DNA of 64,000 bases, from the NCBI GenBank assembly GCA_965209045.1, contig CBDBPW010000002.1, positions 1,240,001-1,304,000 of the forward strand. Reading direction: 5' to 3'. The notes beneath the pieces were generated by a model, which was not told the origin of the DNA, made no database searches, and saw only the letters and a list, made by a program, of their open reading frames with translations. Numbering within the stretch: the first letter of the stretch is position 1; each line of letters opens with the position of its first letter. This document shows, piece after piece, positions 1 to 9,721 of the stretch. This stretch comes from JAJEFO01 sp965209045 (GTDB lineage Bacteria > Pseudomonadota > Alphaproteobacteria > Rhodobacterales > Rhodobacteraceae). The translations under genes were made by a program, and so were the position numbers.

Positions 1-3000
1 CGCCGCGATTCGCAAGGGTGGGGATGGATGCATCCGCAACGGCCACGGCATCGACGGTGTAGCCGTTGACGCCGATGTCGAAGCCGGTGTCGCTGAGGGC
101 GCCCATGTCGGAGCCCAGGTATCCGCGAGCGGCAAAGCGGTTGAGAAACTGGCCCTCCTCCACCGTCACCGTGCCGGTCCAGATCCGCTCCCGGTCTCCG
201 AAATCCGGCGCCGGGCAGGCGGATCCCACCCTGATCTTGAAATCGTCGTGTATCGAGGCGTCGGAGCCGTCGGTGGCCGTCACCTTCACCGCGAGGGTGC
301 CCGTGTCCCCGGCCCCGGGCGTGCCCGTGAAGGTCCGGTTCGTGGCAGTGAATGTCAGCCAGGACGGCAGCGGGGTGTCGTCGTCCTTCGTCGCCGAGTA
401 CTGCAGAGTGTCGCCGTCGATGTCCTCGAAGGCGTCTTCCGGAACCGTGAAGCTGAACGCCGCGCCCGCCATCGCCGTCTGGTCGTCAATCGGGTTGGCT
501 ACGGTCGGGGCCGCGTTGGACGCAACATAGGCGGACGAGGCCTGCTCCGCCGCCGTGTTGCCGTTGCCCGCCGCGTCCTCCGCCGCGTCCGCCGCCACGT
601 CCACCGTCACCGCACCGTCACCGGCCGGCGTGATCGTCGCGGTGAACACTGTGTCGCCGTCCCCGCCCGTGAAGTCCGAGGCCGCGCCGTTGCCCACCAC
701 GATGTCGTCCACCGTGAAACCGGTCACCGGCTCGGAGTAGGTGAACGTCGCCGTGAAGGGCGCGGCGCTCGCGGGCGGCACGTTCTCGATCGTCACCGTC
801 GGGGCGGTGTTGTCCAACTCGTAGCCGTTCTCGCCGGTGACCGTCGGCGTGGTGCTGGCCAGGCGGTTGCCGGCCAGGTCCTCGATGTCCTGCGTCGCCG
901 CGAACCCGAGAGTCACCGATCCGTCGAGGCGCGCCAGGTTACCGCCCGAGGCGGTCACGTCGTAGGCCGAGGAGGCGGTCGCCTCGGCGACGGCGAGCGT
1001 CGCCGTCGCGCCGGTCAGCGCGAAGTCCGCCGGGTCGACGTTCGCCACGTCCTCGGAGAAGGTGACCCGCCACGTCAGGCTGTCCGCGTTGGTGGGCGAA
1101 TCGGCCGGCTCATGCCGCACGATGGACGCCACCCTCGGCGCGGCGGCGTCGACGGTGACGTCGGTGCTGCCGCCGCCGGAGTCGGACCAGCCGCCGTCGC
1201 CCTCGTCGTTGCCCGCGCGCACCTGCACCTGGTAGACCGTGCCCTCCTCCAGGCCCGGGATCGTCGCGCTCGTCCCCGTCACGTCCTGGGGTCCGTCGGT
1301 GAAGTCGCCGTCCGCCGCGCAGTCCGCCGGCGCGCCCGCGCAGTGGCGCAGGTCGTAGTCCTCGATCTCCGGCCTGCCGCCATTCGCCGGCGCCGCCCAG
1401 CTCACGTCGAGGCTCGTGGTCGAGCCCGGCGTCGCCGTCACCGACGGCTGCAGCGGCGCGGCCGGGGGCTCGTCCGCGTCGGCGAGGGAGATCGTCACCG
1501 CCACCGTGTCCGTGCCGCCCTTGTCGTCGTCGGCCTTGACCGTCACCGAGTACGAGGGCTTCGCCTCGAAGTCGTAGTCGACCCCCGCCTTCGTGGCGAT
1601 CTGCCGGGTCGCGCCGTCGAAGTCGAACGAGTCCGCGTCGTCGCCCTCCATCGTGTAGATCAGCGCGTCGCCGTCATCGTCCGCCGCCGCCGGGATCGGC
1701 TCGCCCACGTTCGTGCCCGGCGCCGCGTTCTCGGCGACGCTCCGGGTCAGCGGCTGGTCGGTGAACTCCGGCAACGCGTTTCCGACGCCGTCTTGCACGA
1801 CCACGAGCTTTTCGGACGGTGAAACGGGCTCGTATCCGGCCGGCGTCGCGGTGTCGGGCAGCACGGTCATCCTCACGACGGTGATGCCCGCCTGCTGGTT
1901 GTCCTTCGTCCTGACCGTCACCGTCGCGGTGGCGGAATCCGCCTCGAAGGTCGCCGTCGTGGGCGCCTCGCCCAAAAGCACGTCCCCTGCCCCAAAGGCT
2001 TCCGTAACCTCCACGTTCACCGTCAGCGGTCCGGCCAGGTCCCCCGTCCGCGTCAGGGTGAACACCAGCGGAACGCCCTCGCTCCCCTGGCCCGGCCCAA
2101 CGATGGTCACCCTCGGCAGCGCGTCCGGCGGCTCGCTCACCTCGATGTCGAATTCGTCTGAGGCCTCGAGGTCACCGTCGCTCGCCGTGACCCTGACCGT
2201 GATCGTCCCGGTGGCCGTGGGCGTGCCCGTGAAGGTCCGCGTGATCTGCTTGAAGTTCAGCCAGTCCGGCAGCCGGCGGCCATCGCCGTCCCTCGCCGAA
2301 TACGCCAGCGTGTCGCCGTCGACGTCCGCGAAGGCGTCGTCCGGGACCGTGAAGGTGAACGCCTCGCCTGCCGTCGCCGCCTGGTTCGCGATCGGGTTCG
2401 CCACCGCGGGGGCGTCGTTCACCGCCGTGACGTCGATGGTCATGGTGTATTCGGCGGCGCTGTCGTCCATGCCGTCGTTCACCCGGAACCGGAAGGTCGC
2501 GAAGCCGTCCCCGCTGGCGTTCTCCGGGGGGCGGTATTTCAGGGCGTCATCGTTGTCGATGCCGTCCACCTGGGCAGTGAACGGAAGGTCGCCCGCGGTC
2601 AGCTCCCGGCAGGACGGGACCGTGAAGTCGGAATCGCATGAGACCCAAAGCCCACCCTTGCCCGCCGCAGGCAGTGCGGTCACGATCACGCTGGAAAAGC
2701 CGTCGTCCTCGTCCTCGTCGGCGAAGTGGAAGTCGGCCGACCGGAACGTGCGGGCCGTATCCTCATCCGTCGTCACCTCGCTGTCCGCCGAGGTCGGGAG
2801 GTTGTTCGGCGCGGTATAGGCCGACAGGGCCTGCGCCGCTTCGAGGTTGCCGTTGCCTGCCGCGTCCGTCGCCGCGTCCGCCGCCACGTCCACCGTCACG
2901 TCCCCGTCCGCCGCCGGCGTGACGAGCGCGGTGTACACCGTATCGCCGTCCGAACCCGTGAACTCCGAGACCGTGCCGTTGATCACCGCGATGTCCTCCG

Positions 3001-6000
3001 CCGTGAAGCCGTCCACTCCCTCGGAGAAGGTGAACGTGGCCGTGAAGGGCGCGCCGCTCGTGACCGGCACCTCCGTGATCTCCACCTCCGGCGCGGTGTT
3101 GTCCACGACCCAGCTGCGCTCGTCGGAGTCCTTCGGCGCGGTGTCGGCCAGGGCGTTGGGGGTCTCCGCCAGGTCCTCGATGTCCTGCCCGGGCGCGAAT
3201 TCGAGCGTCACCGTGCCGTCGAGTTCCCCCAGGTCGCCGCCGGCGGCGGTCACGTCGTAGACCGTGGAGGCGGTCGCCTCGGCCACGGCGAGGGTCGCCG
3301 TCGTGCCGCTCACCGTGAAGTCCGCCGGATCCACGTTCGCCACGTCCTCGGAGAACGTCACCCGCCAGGTCAGCGCGTCCGCGTTGGCCGGCGAGCCGGA
3401 CGGGGCATGCCGCGCGATGGAATCCACCGTCGGCGCGGTGGTGTCGAAGACGCTCATCGAGCCGTCCACCCGGTGTCCGCCCCGGGTTCCCCGGCCCGGA
3501 TTGACCAGGTCGGCGTCGGCGGAGTCGTCCGTGGCGGCGATGCTCTCGCCGCTCTCCGCCACCACGGCGCTGTCGCCCCCGGCGACGTCCTCGCCGTCCG
3601 GCACGAAGAGGCCGTCGGCGTCGGCGTCCGCCGCCTGCACCGGGTAGGCGAACACCAGGCTGCCGGTGCCGCTGCCCCGGGCGTAGCCGGCGTTCCGGTC
3701 GGCGCCGTCCAGGATGAACCGCAGGTGCGGCGTGCCGGTCACCGTCACCGATTCGCTCAAGGCGAGCGTGAACTCGATGGTCTCCCCCGCGCCGTAGGTG
3801 TCCGCCTCGGCCTGTCCGGCGCGGCGGATCCTCGGCGAGGACGTCACCTCAAGGGACTTGACGTAAGGGCCGCTGCGGCTGCCGTCCACCCTGTGGGCCG
3901 TCTCCCCGGAGGAGGCGATGGCGGTGGACACCAGGCCCCCGGACACGTAATCGCGCGTGAGCGTGGCGCCGTTCAGTTGCAGCGCCCCGCCGGTGACGTC
4001 GGAATCGTTCAGCAGGGAGATGCCGTCGTCGTCCGAAGCCGACGGCTGCACGGTATGGGCGAACACCAGCCCGGTCACCAGGCCGGGGGTGCCGGTGCCC
4101 CTGACGTATCGGGCATTCGCGGTCTCCGCGTCCTCCCCCGCGTCCCCCATGCCGAAGGCCAGGGTCGGGACGCCGTTCGCGGTGTCCAGGTTCACCGGGC
4201 CGCTGAAGGTCACCGTGATCTCGATCACGTCCCCCTCGCCGTAGACGTCCCGGGGGTTGGGGCCGGCCGCCTCCCGGAGGCGGGGCGCGGTGGAGGTCAC
4301 CGCCACGCCCGAGACTGTGACGTCGGGATCCCGCGTCGCGGTCACGGTGTATTCCTTCGTGGTCATGCCGTCCCTCGCCGTGACCACGATCCGGATGACG
4401 TTTTCGCCCAGCACGAGCGCCACCTGGTGGCCGTTCGCCGAATCCCCGTCCGCGTCCGCCAGCAGGTTCCCATCGCCGTCCTCGTAGGCCACGGTCGCCT
4501 CTTCCTCGGCGGTCTGCGGGGTCAGGGTGACCCGGGCCGCCGTGCGCGCCTCGGCCGTGTATTCCGTCGTCTCCGGATCGAAGTCGGGGCGGAGCGTGAT
4601 GCCCGAGTCGGTCTCCGCCGCGACGAGCGTCAGCCCGGTCAGGGTGGCATCGGGCAGGGACGAGACGCTCCCCTTGAGCACCAGCCGGAACGGAACCGTA
4701 AGTCCTGACCAGCCTGTCCCGGTGCTCCCGTTCAGGGAAAGGTTGGAGATGCTCCACCCGGTCAGGGAATCGCTGGATTCGTCATCGCTGCCGGTAGCCA
4801 GCTGGATCTCTTCCGGAAAGCCAATGACCCGATACACCTGAACGTAGTAGGTTCCCGCGGCCAAAACGGTGTCCGACGGCGCCTCGAACACATTGGCCCC
4901 GTCGGTGGAAACAGTCGCCGGGGACGTCAGGTCGGCCACTTTCTCACCTGGACGATTCGATGACTCCTGGTGCAGGGTTACCTCGAACTCCGGGTTCCTT
5001 CTGGGGGGCTGCGGCAGGCGCGAGAAATGCAGCTCGAGGGAATCCAGCGTGAAGCGCTCCGCCGCGACGAACGACTGGGCGAAATACCGCGAGCCCTGGA
5101 AGGTGACGTAATCTCTTGTGTCGCTGTCATTGCCGACGAGCGTGGGCCCGGTGCCCGTCGTCGGGGCGGTGTAGGTCGACGAGGCCTGCTGGGCAGCGGT
5201 GTTGCCGTTGCCCGCTCCGTCCTCCGCCGCGTCCGCGGCCACGTCCACCGTCACCTCCCCGTCCGCCGTCGGGGTGATCAGGGCCGTCCAGGTCGTCCCG
5301 GTCTCCGTGTTGGCGAATTCCGAGGCCGTGCCGTTGCCCACGGTGATGTCGTCCTCCGTGAAACCGGTCACCGGCTCGCTGAAGGTGAACGTCGCCGTGA
5401 ACGGCCCGTCGCTCGTTGCCGGGACGGTGATCTCCACCGTCGGGGCGACGTTTTCCGAGGATACCTGAACGACGTCCTCGCCCGCGAATCTATGGTCGCT
5501 GGCGACTTGGTTAAGGCCCGGTAGACCGTCGACTACACCAAGGAGTCGAGCGGTGACGGGGGCCTCGACCCTCAGCTTGAAGCGCAGGATCTCGCCGGCA
5601 GGTGGCGCGGTGAACGAGGGCGAGGCAATGTCTGCATCGCCCAGCGTCACCGTGGGGGGATCGACCGGGTCGCCGTTGCTGTCCACCTGCGTCCAGGAAT
5701 AGCGAACGTTCGTGCCCCACGGGCCGCTGACGGCGGCCCTCAGGGTCACCGTCTCCCCGGGTTCCGCGATCTGGTCGTCGCCCGCGTCCGCAACCGGATT
5801 GAGCGCGTCGCTGCTTGCTTGATTCGCCTCGATTCGAGTGAGCGACACGAGGTCCTGGAAAAAGCCTTCCGGCAACGTGCCCAGTGTGTTTCCTGGAAGT
5901 GCCAGATAGTCCAATTTCGTCAGTCCGTCGAAAAGGCCGGCAGGGAGCCCGCGCATTGTGTTGTGACCCAGATAGATGCTCGTGAGGTTTGTGTTTGACC

Positions 6001-8524
6001 GAAACGCCCCGGACTCGATCTCAAGTCCCGAGTTTCGCCTGATGTCCAGGCTGCTCAGGCTCGGCAGGTTCAGGAACGTGTCGGCGGGAATCCGCGTGAG
6101 TCCGACAGAATCTACTTCAAGCGTGGCCAGCGAATCGAGGCCCGCGGCCGAGAAGAATCCTTCCGGGAACATGGGCAAGTGCAGTGGTTCAAGAAGACTG
6201 CCTTCATGCAATCTGTTGCGCTTGGTGGTGAATCTCATGAAGGTCAGGCCCGACAAGCCGTGGTAGTCGCCCGCGTCGATCCCGTACAAGGTTCCGGCGG
6301 CTTCCGGTCCTGAATTCAGACGTGTAATGGACGCGAGATCCGCAGGAGTGGCAAGGTCACAGACGTCGAGTCCGGGATAGCTGTCGCCAAGTTCTTCTGC
6401 TTGTTGACGCATCCCCGCATCGGAGCCCGAAGTGATCGCGTACAAGATGTCTGCGCGCGCTACCTCTGAGCGATCGCAGAGGTTGGTCGGCGGGCGAAAC
6501 AGCCAGACGTTGTAGACACTCCGGGCCGCTCCGTTGGTCACCGTGACGGTGATCCTGTTCGGCGTCCTGCTCGCTTCAAGGGACACCGGTTGGCCGTTCC
6601 CGGACGAGACGGCCACCGTGGCGTTCGCCTGTTCGCTTGCCGTCGCCGTGACGGTGACCGAGTCGACGGAATGCGGAACCCGGGCACCGTACCAGACGAC
6701 AGCCGGCGAGAACGAGGGGGATAGCGCGATCACGTCGCCGTTGCCGTCCCGCACCGTCAAGGCGCCCAGGGTCGTATCCACGTCGGGCGCATTGTTCGTG
6801 ACCGTCCTGTTCGTCAACGACAACGCCTCGTTGCCGGCGACGTCCCGGACCGGGTTGGAGGATGGCACGGCGTAGCTGAGGGTGACGGAATCCCCGAAGC
6901 GGACCTGGGTGCCCAGCGACAGCGTCACGGCATTGCCGTTGGCCGACAACCCGTAGGGTGCCGTGCCGGCGCCGTTGATTGACACCGAGAATGCGTCTCC
7001 GTCAGGCGTGGAGTCCGGATCCAGGGGTTCGCTGTAGGTCAGCACAAGCGACCCCCCGTTCGCCACTGCGCTGACGAGAGCCGGTCTCGTGTTGTCCGCG
7101 CTCAGGTACAGCGTGCGCCCGGCGACCGTCGACCAGTCCAGGCCCGTGCCGCTCCACCTGTAGTCGTGCCCGGCAGCGTCGTAGTCGGCCTCGCCGCTTG
7201 CCAGCGGGTAGGCCCGGTCGCAGACGTGCAGGACGAGGGCGGACCTCGCCGCATCCGACAGCGGTCCGGCCAGGCTGAGGACCAGTTCCCCGTCCGGCGC
7301 GGGCGCGAGAACCCGGGCGACCTCGTCGATCGTGTAGCTTTCGCCCCGGAAGGTGAAGGAGGGCCGGTCCAGCGCCCCCTGCGCACCGGACCAGCCGTAG
7401 GAGGTGACCGTGTCGGCGGCGTTTCGGATCGTCCCGACCGTCAGGCTGCCGGACCAGACCTGCGCCCTGCCGGCCAGCGCCGGGGCCGGACAGTCCGTCA
7501 TCATTGCCTGCACCGTGCCGACCGAGGGATATGCGTCGCTTTCCATGGACCGCACGATCCCGGCGGCGTCCGTGAAGCGGACCCTGGCCCGGACCGTGCC
7601 GCCGACGTCGGCCGGCGCCAGCGTGTAGGTCCTGCCCGTGGCCCCCGGTATCTCCGTCTCCGCATTGTCGGAAGCCACGCGAATCCACTGGTACAGGAAG
7701 GTCACGTTGGCCAGCGCGTTCCTGAAGGCGAAATCGCCCGCCGATACCTCGAGGGTCTGGCCGGCCTGGGCGACCCCGGAAACCTGCGGCTTCGCGAGGG
7801 CAAAGCCCTCGATGGCAAGCCGAACCACACTCGGCCTGCTGCTGAAGTCGGGCCTGTACAACAATGCCGCGTTTGTGGAGCTCAGATAGAGATAGTCCGC
7901 GATGTTCCAGCCGGGTGCGCCGGTTTCTCCCAGGTTGTTCTCAACCACCTTGGCCGTGAACGCGTAGTCGAAGTTTTCCGGACTCTCCCGGTTGTCTCGC
8001 GTGACCACAGCGTATGTCGTGTCCGGCTCCAGCACCGTGCCGGCGGGAGCGGCGAACCACAGGTCGGCACCCTCTTGGATCGAAGACGGATTGCGCAGCG
8101 TCACCGTGTCTTCGGTGAACGTCGGCGCCGGACGATTGTTTGGGTCGGTTCCTTCCGGGCCCAGTTCACGGATCTCGACGGCCGCGTTCACCGCGGAGGA
8201 AAGCGCGTCTACCGTGAGCCTGACGCGGGAAAGTTCGTACCCCGACGGGTTGGCGCCCGTCGTGAACGGCTGCACGAGAATGTTCCTGTTGTCCAGACTG
8301 ATGTCGGCGCCGGTCTGCCCGTAGTTGGACACCAGCGTTCGGGTGGCCTGCGCCTCGGCGGGCGCGGCGTGCCAAAGGGCCGCGAGCGCGAACGGGACAA
8401 CGATCGCCGCCGCCCGACCGGCCCTTCCGAAGACACGCCGAAGCCCCGCCGCCAGGCACGGCCAGGCAGCATGATTGCCGGCCGCGGCCCCCTTGCGGCC
8501 GTGAGGGGATGCGTTCCGCCACAT
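1..8524 (-). CDS. Giant secreted repeat protein, N-terminal 2,841 residues (runs off left edge)
   Basis: A single open frame runs on the minus strand from ATG 8524 to the window edge without a stop. The N-terminus is Arg-rich with a hydrophobic core ending APAEAQA, a plausible Sec signal peptide cut near residue 58. Next comes an anchor-type β domain (residues about 60-230, starting TRTLVSNYGQ), then Ig-like YQWIR modules. A leucine-rich stretch lies at about residues 690-900, with units such as LTSIYLGHNTMRGLP. After it come a PKD-like segment and long arrays of Ig-like modules (VTGFTxDDIxVGNG), cadherin-like β-sandwich, He_PIG, cadherin and FN3 domains. The protein is Asp-rich. By analogy with the gene at 31.9-52.6 kb it is probably a cell-surface adhesin, but no membrane anchor is visible because the C-terminus lies outside. 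The start codon overlaps the stop of a β-barrel fragment (TGATG). Confidence 0.85.
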   Translation of the reverse strand, partial: MWRNASPHGRKGAAAGNHAAWPCLAAGLRRVFGRAGRAAAIVVPFALAALWHAAPAEAQATRTLVSNYGQTGADISLDNRNILVQPFTTGANPSGYELSRVRLTVDALSSAVNAAVEIRELGPEGTDPNNRPAPTFTEDTVTLRNPSSIQEGADLWFAAPAGTVLEPDTTYAVVTRDNRESPENFDYAFTAKVVENNLGETGAPGWNIADYLYLSSTNAALLYRPDFSSRPSVVRLAIEGFALAKPQVSGVAQAGQTLEVSAGDFAFRNALANVTFLYQWIRVASDNAETEIPGATGRTYTLAPADVGGTVRARVRFTDAAGIVRSMESDAYPSVGTVQAMMTDCPAPALAGRAQVWSGSLTVGTIRNAADTVTSYGWSGAQGALDRPSFTFRGESYTIDEVARVLAPAPDGELVLSLAGPLSDAARSALVLHVCDRAYPLASGEADYDAAGHDYRWSGTGLDWSTVAGRTLYLSADNTRPALVSAVANGGSLVLTYSEPLDPDSTPDGDAFSVSINGAGTAPYGLSANGNAVTLSLGTQVRFGDSVTLSYAVPSSNPVRDVAGNEALSLTNRTVTNNAPDVDTTLGALTVRDGNGDVIALSPSFSPAVVWYGARVPHSVDSVTVTATASEQANATVAVSSGNGQPVSLEASRTPNRITVTVTNGAARSVYNVWLFRPPTNLCDRSEVARADILYAITSGSDAGMRQQAEELGDSYPGLDVCDLATPADLASITRLNSGPEAAGTLYGIDAGDYHGLSGLTFMRFTTKRNRLHEGSLLEPLHLPMFPEGFFSAAGLDSLATLEVDSVGLTRIPADTFLNLPSLSSLDIRRNSGLEIESGAFRSNTNLTSIYLGHNTMRGLPAGLFDGLTKLDYLALPGNTLGTLPEGFFQDLVSLTRIEANQASSDALNPVADAGDDQIAEPGETVTLRAAVSGPWGTNVRYSWTQVDSNGDPVDPPTVTLGDADIASPSFTAPPAGEILRFKLRVEAPVTARLLGVVDGLPGLNQVASDHRFAGEDVVQVSSENVAPTVEITVPATSDGPFTATFTFSEPVTGFTEDDITVGNGTASEFANTETGTTWTALITPTADGEVTVDVAADAAEDGAGNGNTAAQQASSTYTAPTTGTGPTLVGNDSDTRDYVTFQGSRYFAQSFVAAERFTLDSLELHFSRLPQPPRRNPEFEVTLHQESSNRPGEKVADLTSPATVSTDGANVFEAPSDTVLAAGTYYVQVYRVIGFPEEIQLATGSDDESSDSLTGWSISNLSLNGSTGTGWSGLTVPFRLVLKGSVSSLPDATLTGLTLVAAETDSGITLRPDFDPETTEYTAEARTAARVTLTPQTAEEEATVAYEDGDGNLLADADGDSANGHQVALVLGENVIRIVVTARDGMTTKEYTVTATRDPDVTVSGVAVTSTAPRLREAAGPNPRDVYGEGDVIEITVTFSGPVNLDTANGVPTLAFGMGDAGEDAETANARYVRGTGTPGLVTGLVFAHTVQPSASDDDGISLLNDSDVTGGALQLNGATLTRDYVSGGLVSTAIASSGETAHRVDGSRSGPYVKSLEVTSSPRIRRAGQAEADTYGAGETIEFTLALSESVTVTGTPHLRFILDGADRNAGYARGSGTGSLVFAYPVQAADADADGLFVPDGEDVAGGDSAVVAESGESIAATDDSADADLVNPGRGTRGGHRVDGSMSVFDTTAPTVDSIARHAPSGSPANADALTWRVTFSEDVANVDPADFTVSGTTATLAVAEATASTVYDVTAAGGDLGELDGTVTLEFAPGQDIEDLAETPNALADTAPKDSDERSWVVDNTAPEVEITEVPVTSGAPFTATFTFSEGVDGFTAEDIAVINGTVSEFTGSDGDTVYTALVTPAADGDVTVDVAADAATDAAGNGNLEAAQALSAYTAPNNLPTSADSEVTTDEDTARTFRSADFHFADEDEDDGFSSVIVTALPAAGKGGLWVSCDSDFTVPSCRELTAGDLPFTAQVDGIDNDDALKYRPPENASGDGFATFRFRVNDGMDDSAAEYTMTIDVTAVNDAPAVANPIANQAATAGEAFTFTVPDDAFADVDGDTLAYSARDGDGRRLPDWLNFKQITRTFTGTPTATGTITVRVTASDGDLEASDEFDIEVSEPPDALPRVTIVGPGQGSEGVPLVFTLTRTGDLAGPLTVNVEVTEAFGAGDVLLGEAPTTATFEADSATATVTVRTKDNQQAGITVVRMTVLPDTATPAGYEPVSPSEKLVVVQDGVGNALPEFTDQPLTRSVAENAAPGTNVGEPIPAAADDDGDALIYTMEGDDADSFDFDGATRQIATKAGVDYDFEAKPSYSVTVKADDDKGGTDTVAVTISLADADEPPAAPLQPSVTATPGSTTSLDVSWAAPANGGRPEIEDYDLRHCAGAPADCAADGDFTDGPQDVTGTSATIPGLEEGTVYQVQVRAGNDEGDGGWSDSGGGSTDVTVDAAAPRVASIVRHEPADSPTNADSLTWRVTFSEDVANVDPADFALTGATATLAVAEATASSAYDVTASGGNLARLDGSVTLGFAATQDIEDLAGNRLASTTPTVTGENGYELDNTAPTVTIENVPPASAAPFTATFTYSEPVTGFTVDDIVVGNGAASDFTGGDGDTVFTATITPAGDGAVTVDVAADAAEDAAGNGNTAAEQASSAYVASNAAPTVANPIDDQTAMAGAAFSFTVPEDAFEDIDGDTLQYSATKDDDTPLPSWLTFTATNRTFTGTPGAGDTGTLAVKVTATDGSDASIHDDFKIRVGSACPAPDFGDRERIWTGTVTVEEGQFLNRFAARGYLGSDMGALSDTGFDIGVNGYTVDAVAVADASIPTLANRG

Positions 8525-8690
8525 CAGAAGGCGATCCCCAGCGCGAAATGCCCGGTCCAGTCCCCGTCGCGCCCCGAGGGGTCGACGGCGCCGCCGAGCC
8601 CGGCGCTCCCTGTATTCTGCCGGACCTCCAGCCAAGCGATGTGATGACTCAAGCTCACTGTTGTGCCCAGATCCCTAAGTGGCCGCGTAC
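8524..8690 (-). pseudogene. C-terminal tail of an outer-membrane β-barrel protein
   Basis: Directly upstream of the giant gene, in another frame, about 50 codons read as alternating β-strand sequence. They start near RDLGTTVSLSHHIAWLEV and end HFALGIAF followed by TGA. A final strand ending in Phe is typical of outer-membrane β-barrels such as autotransporter translocators. The TGA overlaps the ATG of the next gene (TGATG), so the two were probably once consecutive genes. No barrel sequence was found upstream of about 8690, so only the tail remains. What is seen is the reading frame and the terminal strands; the family assignment is inference. Confidence 0.6.
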
Positions 8691-8800
8691 TCTCTAAATG
8701 GCCAGGATCTGCAGGGCCGAAGTTCGGCAGACAAAAGACACCAGCAATAATGGGTCAGGCTATTCGGACCTATGAAAAGGGTTGTGAAGTGTCAGCAACT

Positions 8801-8836
8801 GGATTTATTTTGCAGTCGGGAAAGTTTTGCTCACTA
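8801..8836 (-). promoter_or_regulatory. Shared surface-gene upstream motif, site 1
   Basis: On the plus strand this reads GGATTTATTTTGCAGTCGGG and then AAAGTTTTGCTCACTA. The same block lies upstream of three other secreted-protein genes (27773, 52639, 55756). Here it sits 277 bp before the ATG at 8524, further than at the other genes, because the β-barrel remnant lies in between. Confidence 0.5.
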
Positions 8837-8904
8837 CAAATAGCATGAGCCAGACTTGCGCCACGCACTACACATCCGTTGCAGGGTTCATGGGCTGCGG
8901 TTGC

Positions 8905-9228
8905 TGTCGTTTGTCACAAAAGACTTCAGTGACCGTCGGCACGGGAATGTCAGCTCTGCACCGGGAGCGCTGCCGACCTCCAGGCGGGTGGAGTCGGCCC
9001 GGTTCTGAGGGAGTTTTGGAACGTTCCTCATGTCCATGACCGGCTCCGCCGTTGCAGCACGCTGAAGCTGTATCTGACAGAAGCTGCAACTCACTGAACC
9101 CGTTCATGACCGGAATGCAACGCACTGCACCCGATTGTGACAATCCACTGGAGTCTATTGTGACAGGGCGCGAGGAAAAAGTGAAGAAAATCAATGGGCG
9201 CCGCTGAACTCAATTATGAAAGACGACA
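8905..9228. repeat. 324-bp MITE-like repeat, intact copy
   Basis: This 324-bp block is repeated with roughly 95% identity at 16246-16268 plus 19083-19392. Its ends are imperfect inverted repeats: TGTCGTTTGTCACAA on the left and TGTCGTCTTTCATAA on the right, read inward. Inner inverted motifs also exist (TGTCACAAAAGACTTCAGTG against CACTGGAGTCTATTGTGACA). Repeated terminal binding sites of this kind resemble IS21-type ends, so it may be the joined ends of a deleted IS or a non-autonomous derivative. It contains no credible coding sequence. Confidence 0.75.
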
Positions 9229-9721
9229 ATTGAAGCCCGGCCGTTGGCGTGCATTTCAACACGGATCTGGCCATCACCCTGTTCACGATCGCGACCGGCC
9301 GACAAGCGAACGGCCACCGGAGAGGCGATGTCGCAATGGCTCTCGTCCTCCTGCCCGGGCCGCCGAGCGGATTGTTCATGGCGAAGATGCACGCGCTCGA
9401 CGCGGCAGGGAAGCGAATTATCGGAGTTGGCGGGGCGTCCGAATTGTCAAATGGCGGAGGAAATGCGGGTTGTGCTCGGACGTGTAGGGGCGTTCGGAAG
9501 TTTGGGATGCCCGGAGGCTGATGCGGCCCCTGGAGACTCGATTCGTGGCGGGACTAGGGCGCTCGTGCGGCCTGTCAAATGGAGACGCGCGTTGCCATGA
9601 CCTCACCATTGCGACACCGAGCAGTACTGGATGCTCTCGGGCGGGCGTTATCCACTTTCACGAAAGAAGCCCGGAAAGCTTCCGCCGGACCGTCTGCACA
9701 TGCTCCGTGACTCCCTGCAGC
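9229..9721. other. Intergenic stretch without a recognised gene
   Basis: This lies between the 324-bp repeat and the stop of the STAND-like gene. Several overlapping frames are open because of the high GC, but none has a ribosome-binding site or a recognisable protein pattern. I see nothing I can name here. Confidence 0.5.
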
